Shown: piece by piece, positions 59,330 through 64,000 of the stretch
Layout of the letters: each line of letters opens with the position of its first letter
How positions within the stretch are numbered: the stretch's first letter is position 1
Source of the DNA: Curtobacterium citreum
Lineage (GTDB): Bacteria > Actinomycetota > Actinomycetes > Actinomycetales > Microbacteriaceae
DNA length: 64,000 nt
Direction of reading: 5' to 3'
Assembly: GCF_006715175.1 (NCBI RefSeq)
Contig: NZ_VFMQ01000001.1
Location: 2,976,001 to 3,040,000 of the forward strand
Notes under the pieces: generated by a model
The model's database searches: none
What the model was told of the DNA's origin: nothing
Seen by the model: the letters and a program-made list of their open reading frames with translations, nothing else
Program-made: the position numbers and the translations under genes

Positions 59330-59395
59330 ACCTCTCGCGCTGAGCGACACCTCACGGGAGCGCGAGCGCGTGAGGTGTCGCTCAGCGCGTGAGGT
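59330..59395. terminator. 27-bp hairpin between convergent genes
   Basis: The core GCGCTGAGCGACACCTCACG (59337-59356) pairs perfectly with 59369-59388, and seven outer pairs follow with one mismatch. It lies 7 bp after the LuxR-type stop and overlaps the last codons of the GNAT gene, so selection has kept it inside coding sequence. Confidence 0.75.
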
Positions 59396-59930
59396 CCGCG
59401 GCGTCGCCCGGCGCCAGCACCTGGAACATGACGTGGTCGCGCCACTCGCCCGCGATGCGGATGTACTGCGGCGCGAGCCCGTACCGGGTGAACCCGTTCC
59501 GCTCGAGCGCCCGCTGCGACGCGGTGTTCTCCGGCAGGGTCTCGGCCTGCACCCGGTGCAGCCCGAGCGCACCGAACGCGTGCGCCACCGCGAGCCCGAT
59601 CGCCCGCGTCGCGTGCCCCTGGCGCACCCGGTCCGCACGCACCCAGTACCCGAGTGCGCACGACTGCAGGGCACCGCGGGTCACGCCGCTCAGAGTGATC
59701 CGGCCGAGCAACTCGTCGTCGTCCCCCACGATCACGAAGGGCACCGAACCGCCGGTCCGGGCCGCCGCGAGCAGCCCGCCGATCGTCGCGCGCTGACCGG
59801 CCTCGGTGTAGTAGTGCTCCGGCCGCGTCGGCTCGAACGGCCGCAGGTGGTCGGCGCTCGCGCTCACGATCGCGGCGAGCTCGGCGGCGTCGGCCAGCTC
59901 GACCGGTCGGAGGCGGGTCCCGGTGCTCAT
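59382..59930 (-). CDS. GNAT-family N-acetyltransferase (RimJ/RimL type)
   Basis: 182 residues from ATG 59930. The pattern RLRPVELADAAELAAIVSAS, CALGYWVRADRVRQGHATRA (acetyl-CoA loop, about 98-117) and ENTASQRALERNGFTRYG (about 146-163) is RimJ/RimL-like, acetylating protein N termini or small amines. The start is only 2 nt from the 3' end of a tRNA-Ser-like sequence, with no ribosome site, so it may be translated from a processed, leaderless mRNA. Confidence 0.88.
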   Translation of the reverse strand: MSTGTRLRPVELADAAELAAIVSASADHLRPFEPTRPEHYYTEAGQRATIGGLLAAARTGGSVPFVIVGDDDELLGRITLSGVTRGALQSCALGYWVRADRVRQGHATRAIGLAVAHAFGALGLHRVQAETLPENTASQRALERNGFTRYGLAPQYIRIAGEWRDHVMFQVLAPGDAADLTR

Positions 59931-59932
59931 GC

Positions 59933-59954
59933 GCGGAGGGTGTGGGATTCGAAC
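59933..59954 (-). other. Probable attachment site: 3' end of a tRNA-Ser gene
   Basis: The minus strand reads GTTCGAATCCCACACCCTCC then GC, which is the T loop, T stem and acceptor 3' strand expected of an actinobacterial tRNA-Ser. The 5' part of a tRNA does not precede it: the T stem partner is broken by GGAGC. This is how the displaced 3' fragment looks after integration into a tRNA gene. Confidence 0.65.
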
Positions 59955-60087
59955 GCTCCCCACAACCCGCTGTTGGCGGGCTTTGGCCCAGGAAGTCCGG
60001 AGTTACCGCCATCTGGGGCGTCACTGGCTAACAACTTTGAGTCTCAATCGCGACGGAGTGTGGGCAAAATGTGGGCACGGCGAACAC

Positions 60088-60360
60088 CTAACGCTTCCGC
60101 ATCCTACGCAGCTGCGACGGGCCGTCACCGTCTCGCTTGCGCTTCCGTCCAAGCGACTGCGGGGACTGCTTCCACGGGTCGCGCGGCTGCGATAGGTACG
60201 CACGAACTTCGGATGGCCAGAAGCGGTGCTGACGACCAACTCGGATCGACGGAAACTGCGGGTCGTTGCCGAGATCGCGCGCCTTCCATTCGCTGATGCG
60301 AAGCCATGCTGCGAGTCTGGCCACGTCGAGGGCTTCGCTGTCGTCAGGTGCACCATTCAT
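60088..60360 (-). CDS. Excisionase-like helix-turn-helix protein
   Basis: 90 residues. ALDVARLAAWLRISEWKARD and FPSIRVGRQHRFWPSEVRAY are the MerR-like HTH_17 pattern of excisionases and small phage DNA-binding proteins; the C terminus is strongly basic. It is divergent from another HTH gene with 87 bp between the starts. Its place next to the attachment site fits a role in excision or control. Confidence 0.75.
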   Translation of the reverse strand: MNGAPDDSEALDVARLAAWLRISEWKARDLGNDPQFPSIRVGRQHRFWPSEVRAYLSQPRDPWKQSPQSLGRKRKRDGDGPSQLRRMRKR

Positions 60361-60447
60361 GTCTGGACGCTAGGCGCTGGGCGGCGACAGTTGGTGGATG
60401 TCGCAGAGCGCGCGCATGTCTTCGACAGACGGCCGTACCGTGACGTC

Positions 60448-60717
60448 ATGACAGGGGACATTGAGAGCATCATCCGTCGGATCATCCGTGAAGAGCTCAC
60501 CAGAGCGAAGCCAGAAGCCGAACCCGAGCTCGACGGCAAGCGGGCCTTCTCAGTACAGAGCATGTCAGAGGCGTACGAGGTCAGCGTCTCCTACCTGCGA
60601 GACGACATCGCCACGGGCAAGCTGCGACCGAGGTACCTGGGACGGAAGCCGCTGATCAGCAGGACCGAGGCCGAACGTTGGTTCACCGCCCTCCCTGACG
60701 AGCGGCCCGCCGGCTGA
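60448..60717 (+). CDS. Small helix-turn-helix DNA-binding protein
   Basis: 89 residues. An N-terminal helix (IESIIRRIIREELTRAKPEA) may mediate oligomers; then AFSVQSMSEAYEVSVSYLRD and RYLGRKPLISRTEAERWF form an HTH_17-like domain. TACCGT at 60436-60441 lies 6 nt before the ATG, so its mRNA may be leaderless. Together with the divergent gene it may form a small genetic switch. Confidence 0.72.
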   Translation: MTGDIESIIRRIIREELTRAKPEAEPELDGKRAFSVQSMSEAYEVSVSYLRDDIATGKLRPRYLGRKPLISRTEAERWFTALPDERPAG

Positions 60718-60761
60718 CCTCTTTTTTTCGGCGGGGAGGGATGAGGGCACTTAACCTTTGG

Positions 60762-60817
60762 GACTGCCGTGCAGGGCCACCCGGGGGTCGCTGCCCTGCA
60801 CCGTCGACAGGACAGTC
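60762..60817. terminator. Branched hairpin between convergent small genes
   Basis: GTGCAGGGC (60769-60777) pairs with GCCCTGCAC (60793-60801), and outer GACTG pairs with CAGTC (60762-60766 with 60813-60817). It lies between the HTH stop and the small minus-strand gene stop. Confidence 0.5.
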
Positions 60818-60836
60818 TCACCCGTACTAGTCCGGA

Positions 60837-61040
60837 TTAGGCCGGGGCGTCGGCCCGCAAAACGATCGAAGTGCTGTGTCCGACCAGAATCTTCTGCACT
60901 CCAGCTGGCACCGGAACGTCAGCAAACACCGGTCGCCCGAGCTGCTGAGTCAGCGTAAGCGCTTTCCCGATAGCGGTCGCAAGCTCGTCCTGACTTGCGG
61001 TGCTCTGGATCTGCTGGCCGTTGTAGAACAGGTCTGCCAT
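60837..61040 (-). CDS. Small hypothetical protein
   Basis: 67 residues with a strong ribosome site (GGAGGAAGG 6 nt upstream). The sequence MADLFYNGQQIQSTASQDEL then IGKALTLTQQLGRPVFADVP is soluble and unlike anything I recognise. It follows the TM2 gene by 31 bp on the same strand, so the two likely share a transcript. Confidence 0.6.
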   Translation of the reverse strand: MADLFYNGQQIQSTASQDELATAIGKALTLTQQLGRPVFADVPVPAGVQKILVGHSTSIVLRADAPA

Positions 61041-61071
61041 GGGGCCTTCCTCCGGTTAGGTGTGAGTTGGG

Positions 61072-61332
61072 TCAGCGAAGCGTCGGCGCGACGGAGTTCT
61101 TCTCGTTCACGTCAACGACCTGACTATCGAGCGTGAAGATGTCGACGAGGACACCGATACCCACGAGACCACCAGTGCACGTGTAGAGGATGCCGGTGCC
61201 GATCTTGCCCATGTAGTAGCGGTGAGCCCCGAAACCGCCGAAGAAAATCAGCCACTTGTAGGCGGTGCCGATGTGCTTCTGAGGGCGGGCGTTCGTATAG
61301 GTGGGCTGGGGTGCCGGAGCAGTGCTGGTCAT
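61072..61332 (-). CDS. TM2-domain membrane protein
   Basis: 86 residues, ATG with CAGGAG 7 nt upstream. The TM2 motif is clear: TAYKWLIFFGGFGAHRYYMG, then KIGTGILYTCTGGLVGIGVL and VDIFTL. Two helices joined by a GAHRYY-type turn. Function is unknown; the family is common in bacteria and phages. Confidence 0.82.
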   Translation of the reverse strand: MTSTAPAPQPTYTNARPQKHIGTAYKWLIFFGGFGAHRYYMGKIGTGILYTCTGGLVGIGVLVDIFTLDSQVVDVNEKNSVAPTLR

Positions 61333-61364
61333 GTCGGGTCTCCTGGTCGATCATCAGTGAGCGA

Positions 61365-61380
61365 TTCCCACCTCTGGGAA
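61365..61380 (-). promoter_or_regulatory. Palindrome at the TM2 gene promoter
   Basis: TTCCCACCTCTGGGAA is a 6-bp inverted repeat with 4-nt centre; TACGTT on the minus strand (61384-61379) overlaps it as a possible -10 for the TM2 gene. It may be an operator. Confidence 0.35.
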
Positions 61381-61432
61381 CGTACAGCGACCGCCCCCGA
61401 GATATCGACGCCCCCAAGCGGGGGCTGGTGCC

Positions 61433-61576
61433 GACGCTCGCACCGACGGCACACGCGAGCTCGAGGGCCGCGTCATCGCCTACACGGAACGGGACGTGCT
61501 CGTCGAGTGGGGGTTCGGGCAGGGAGCCGAGTGCGCGTGGGTGTGGCGAGACGCCGTACGCGAAAGCCCCCTGTAG
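61433..61576 (+). pseudogene. Fragment of a small phage-type protein without start codon
   Basis: The plus frame reads DARTDGTRELEGRVIAYTER then DVLVEWGFGQGAECAWVWRD up to TAG 61574. The strand-like pattern looks like real protein, yet no start codon exists between the upstream stop (61358) and this block apart from an internal GTG. I read it as a remnant. A small hairpin GCCCCC-AAGC-GGGGGC lies at 61410-61425. Otherwise 61333-61622 holds nothing clear. Confidence 0.35.
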
Positions 61577-61622
61577 GAGGGACAGCGCAAACTGTTCGGG
61601 GCCCGTAATCTGCGTCGAACCC

Positions 61623-62846
61623 ATGACTACCCAAGACGAACTCAAGGAAGCTCGGAACCACGCTGCGTGGTTGGACCTGGAGCAACTCTCAGAGCTGCTG
61701 TCAGCGGCCGCGCCCCGGTCCAGCACCGATCGAGAGACTGTCAGTCGAGCGATCGCGGCGGTTCAGTATGCGCGGCGTTACCGATCGTCAAATTTGAGGC
61801 TTTTGCCGCGCGACCGCATCAACTCTCTGACACGCCTACAAAGTCACGCCTCCCAGTTGTCCAACCTCATTGAGGGCTGGGACCAAAGCGGGGCTATGAC
61901 AAACTCGACAGTCTCGCAGCTCGATCGATATGTAGACGAAATCCTCGAGGAAGTTAATCGATGGCCAGCGCTGCCAAAAGCGGAACGTGATCGCGTCAAC
62001 GTCGACGCTGACGAGGCCGAACGCACTGTTGCTTCAGCATCTCTTGATGCCCTACTGGGCGATGTCGAAAGCGCACGGGAAGCCTTGCGGGTCCTGCAGG
62101 ATACTTCCAGCACGGTGGAGGCGAGATCGCAACAAGTCGTTGCAGAGGCGCAAGCCGCTACCGAAGCTCTCCAAGATGCTCTCCGTGAGCAGAAAGCAGC
62201 CTCCGATTCCGAACGTGCCTCAGCCATGGAGGAGGTGCAGATACTTGCAGAGGCGCAGCGAGTGTCCATCAAGGCCGACGCAGAAAGCCAGGGTAAACAA
62301 CTTCTGGCCGACGCGAAGGCGATTATCGACAAATTGACCGCCGACGAGGCGACAGCTAAGAAGCTGCTCGCTTTTGTTTCGGACGGTTCGGTCTCTGGCG
62401 GTTACGGCACGTACGCGAAGTCTGAACTGAATGCGTACCGACTTTGGAATATATTAGGTGCGACTACCGCCCTGGCGGGCGTAGGCTACCTGATTTGGCA
62501 CTTTCAAGATATCTCGGGTCTTGATATCTCAGTAACAATCACTCGAGCCGCACTTTCGATTCCGATTTTCGGATTCACAGCCTTCGCTTTCAAGCAGGCG
62601 ACCCTCCGACACCGCAATTCCGTTGACGCCACTTACCGCGCTCTGGACCTACTAGCACTTCCGCCATTCACCGACGATATGCCGGAAGCTGAACGGTCCG
62701 AACTGCGCATGATCATGGGGCAACGCATTTTCTCGAGAATCCCCGATCATGAGGAAAGACGACCAGAATCAGACGGAACAATTACGCCAGAGGCAATAAC
62801 TTCGATCACAGCCCTACTGAAGACACTGCAGAACGTGGTCAAGTAG
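61623..62846 (+). CDS. Coiled-coil membrane protein of unknown function
   Basis: 407 residues; TAATCT at 61606 would leave a 5-nt leader, so the mRNA is nearly leaderless. A helical N-terminal part (about 1-120) is followed by a long coiled coil rich in Ala, Glu and Gln (about 130-245), then two helices, NILGATTALAGVGYLIWHFQ (about 280) and ALSIPIFGFTAFAFKQAT (about 310), and a cytoplasmic end. Codon use is markedly less GC-biased than in chromosomal genes here, so it is recently acquired. No family recognised; a membrane-linked accessory or defence role carried by the prophage is possible. Confidence 0.75.
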   Translation: MTTQDELKEARNHAAWLDLEQLSELLSAAAPRSSTDRETVSRAIAAVQYARRYRSSNLRLLPRDRINSLTRLQSHASQLSNLIEGWDQSGAMTNSTVSQLDRYVDEILEEVNRWPALPKAERDRVNVDADEAERTVASASLDALLGDVESAREALRVLQDTSSTVEARSQQVVAEAQAATEALQDALREQKAASDSERASAMEEVQILAEAQRVSIKADAESQGKQLLADAKAIIDKLTADEATAKKLLAFVSDGSVSGGYGTYAKSELNAYRLWNILGATTALAGVGYLIWHFQDISGLDISVTITRAALSIPIFGFTAFAFKQATLRHRNSVDATYRALDLLALPPFTDDMPEAERSELRMIMGQRIFSRIPDHEERRPESDGTITPEAITSITALLKTLQNVVK

Positions 62847-62850
62847 TGCG

Positions 62851-62891
62851 CAGACCCCCCTCGAGCTCCCGAAGGAACCCGAGGGGGTCTG
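62851..62891. terminator. Bidirectional hairpin between convergent genes
   Basis: CAGACCCCCCTCG (62851-62863) pairs with CGAGGGGGTCTG (62880-62891) with one bulged C. It lies 4 bp after one stop and 15 bp from the other. Confidence 0.7.
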
Positions 62892-62906
62892 GTCGTCCGC
62901 GTGTCG

Positions 62907-64000
62907 TCACATGGGGCTGAGGAAGCGAACGAGCTGGTCAGCGATGAACGCGTGCGACATGTCCGTGGGGTGGATGCCGTCCGTGTAGTACGGATTCGCC
63001 GCGGCCCCGTTGGCGGCCGGCATGCGCGCGTTCAGATCGAGGACGCACACCGATGGGTCGGCCGCTGCGATCTCGTACTGAGCGGCGACGAACGCTGACC
63101 AGGCGTCGCCGGTGAAGGTACCGGTGCGGAGCCAGTACGGCATGAGCACGATCGACGGCGGCGTGGTGACGTTCGCCTTGCACGCGGCGATAATCTTCTG
63201 CAGGTTCTGCTTCGCCGTGGACGCTGACGCGTTCGCCGCGTAGTCGTTGATCGAGAGCGCGATGACGAACAAGCTCGGCTGGATCGCAGCGATCGGCTTC
63301 GGAGCGTCCAGGTTGGCGAAAAACGTGGTCGACTGCCCGTAGTAGCCGTTGCCGTACGTGTGCACGCCCTGGTTCTCGTCGCCGTCGTTGACATAGATGC
63401 CCGAGAAGTAAAAGCTCCCGGACGCCCCAGCAAGGGTGATCGTGTGACTGCCGGACGCCCCGAGGGTGACTCGAATGACCTTCCCGTCGGACACCCCGCT
63501 TCCGCCGAACGAGATCGTCTGCGGTGTCCCGCCGTCGACGGTGACGGTCGCGGTGGCCCCGTTGACCTGCACGCCGTGGATGTCGACGCTCGTGCCCTTG
63601 ACGGTGATCGTCCACGTGTCGGTCGACGCCTTCAGGATGTACGTGCGGCGGCTCAGGCCGAATCCAGTGTCCGTGTAGCTGGTACCGCCGCCCGGGTTCG
63701 CAGGAAGGTTCCCGGCGACCGTGGCCGGCTGACCGAACGAGTTCGCCATCTGCCACGGGTCGATCCAACCGACACCTCCGCCGCTCCCGAGCGCGGTGGT
63801 CGGGAAGTGACGACGAAGCAGCATCTGTGCCCGCTGCACCCAGCGCCGATCGCGAGTCGTCGCGCCTTGCCCCTCGGTGATGCTGTCACCGGGGCCGAAA
63901 CGGACGACCGCGGGAGCGTAATCGCGGTTCGCAAGTGCGAACCACCAGGACTGCAGAGCTCGGGCGCGCTGCTGCTGCAGGTACTCGAGGCTGTTGCCAG
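62907..64000 (-). CDS. SGNH/GDSL hydrolase, phage tail-type (5' end outside window)
   Basis: At least 364 residues; the frame stays open to the window edge, so the start is beyond it. The GDSL block FGPGDSITEGQGATTRDRRW (Ser about 120 codons from the edge side) is coded upstream of a GTG that might be mistaken for a start at 63839. Later come VIALSINDYAAN (block III-like Asn) and YYTDGIHPTDMSHAFIAD (block V Asp-x-x-His). A beta-rich insert (VDIHGVQVNGATATVTVDGG) lies between. Phage SGNH proteins of this type sit on tails and de-acetylate or cleave surface polymers. Confidence 0.85.
   Translation of the reverse strand, partial: GNSLEYLQQQRARALQSWWFALANRDYAPAVVRFGPGDSITEGQGATTRDRRWVQRAQMLLRRHFPTTALGSGGGVGWIDPWQMANSFGQPATVAGNLPANPGGGTSYTDTGFGLSRRTYILKASTDTWTITVKGTSVDIHGVQVNGATATVTVDGGTPQTISFGGSGVSDGKVIRVTLGASGSHTITLAGASGSFYFSGIYVNDGDENQGVHTYGNGYYGQSTTFFANLDAPKPIAAIQPSLFVIALSINDYAANASASTAKQNLQKIIAACKANVTTPPSIVLMPYWLRTGTFTGDAWSAFVAAQYEIAAADPSVCVLDLNARMPAANGAAANPYYTDGIHPTDMSHAFIADQLVRFLSPM

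Larger units (their letters stand above)
59933..64000. mobile_element. Prophage or integrative element, left part (continues past window)
   Basis: From the tRNA-like junction onward base composition drops, coding density falls, genes are small and of phage type (two HTH proteins, TM2 protein, tail-type SGNH hydrolase). No integrase is in the window, so it should lie beyond the right edge. The stretch 59955-60087 holds only a small hairpin (CCCGC-TGTTG-GCGGG, 59966-59980). Confidence 0.75.

Noticed and set aside
59923..60195. Plus-strand frame across the tRNA-like junction as an integrase end
   Set aside because: It has no integrase motifs (no R-H-R-Y pattern) and overlaps the excisionase-like gene on the other strand.

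Overview
The window comes from a very GC-rich actinobacterium, most likely a member of the Microbacteriaceae and possibly Curtobacterium. The evidence is strong GC bias at third codon positions, many GTG starts, GTGA/ATGA start-stop overlaps, several apparent leaderless promoters (TANNNT about 6-8 nt before the start codon), a DtxR/IdeR-type iron box, and typical actinobacterial families (DUF3090/SCO1664/MSMEG_4193-type phosphatase cluster, EfeUOB, LCP protein, sortase-anchored nucleotidase). The genus is an inference from gene content.

Layout. 1-1018: end of a creatininase-family gene and a PNPOx-family flavoprotein. 1025-9021 (minus): a catabolic operon with a NCS1 permease, a hydantoinase/oxoprolinase-family protein, three tandem DUF917 proteins and a PucR activator. 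9348-14024: tRNA-Arg, a dienelactone hydrolase, glucose-6-phosphate dehydrogenase, and a Gfo/Idh/MocA dehydrogenase with a sugar isomerase. 14059-18345: a TPP-dependent pyruvate-oxidase-like enzyme and a secreted, sortase-anchored 5'-nucleotidase. 18620-22711: iron importer efeUOB behind a DtxR-type box, then a TRIC/UPF0126 channel and a TetR regulator. 24698-29423: MoxR-DUF58-transglutaminase operon. 29615-32930: a second isomerase/dehydrogenase pair, divergent from a LacI regulator. 32958-33953: a GH18-like lipoprotein.

34.2-38.9 kb is an accessory region with lower GC: an intact IS3-family element, a gene cut by it, a cold-shock-like protein, a secreted cysteine-containing protein, small membrane proteins and an ImmA/IrrE peptidase gene overlapping a two-helix membrane protein gene. 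It ends at tRNA-Ser(GCU). 39.1-59.9 kb is chromosomal again: a possible small RNA, LCP protein, GntR/MFS/MetE-like genes, a leaderless AAA-VWA pair, the SCO1664-DUF3090-phosphatase cluster, an ABC exporter divergent from a two-component system, a BLUF-TetR-BLUF group, a PepSY membrane protein, formaldehyde-fixing HPS/PHI (RuMP) genes and an ATPase-LuxR fusion.

From about 59.93 kb to the right edge the window enters a prophage or integrative element. Its junction carries a 22-nt sequence matching the 3' end expected of a tRNA-Ser gene, followed by two divergent HTH genes, small membrane proteins, a coiled-coil membrane protein and a tail-type SGNH hydrolase that runs off the edge.

A striking sequence-level feature is the number of long, near-perfect palindromes at gene ends without U-tracts. 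Five of them share a core close to GGACGGGAGGATCGTGGCG. A 60-bp palindrome embedded in almost pure CG sequence (24.45-24.70 kb) is the most extreme.
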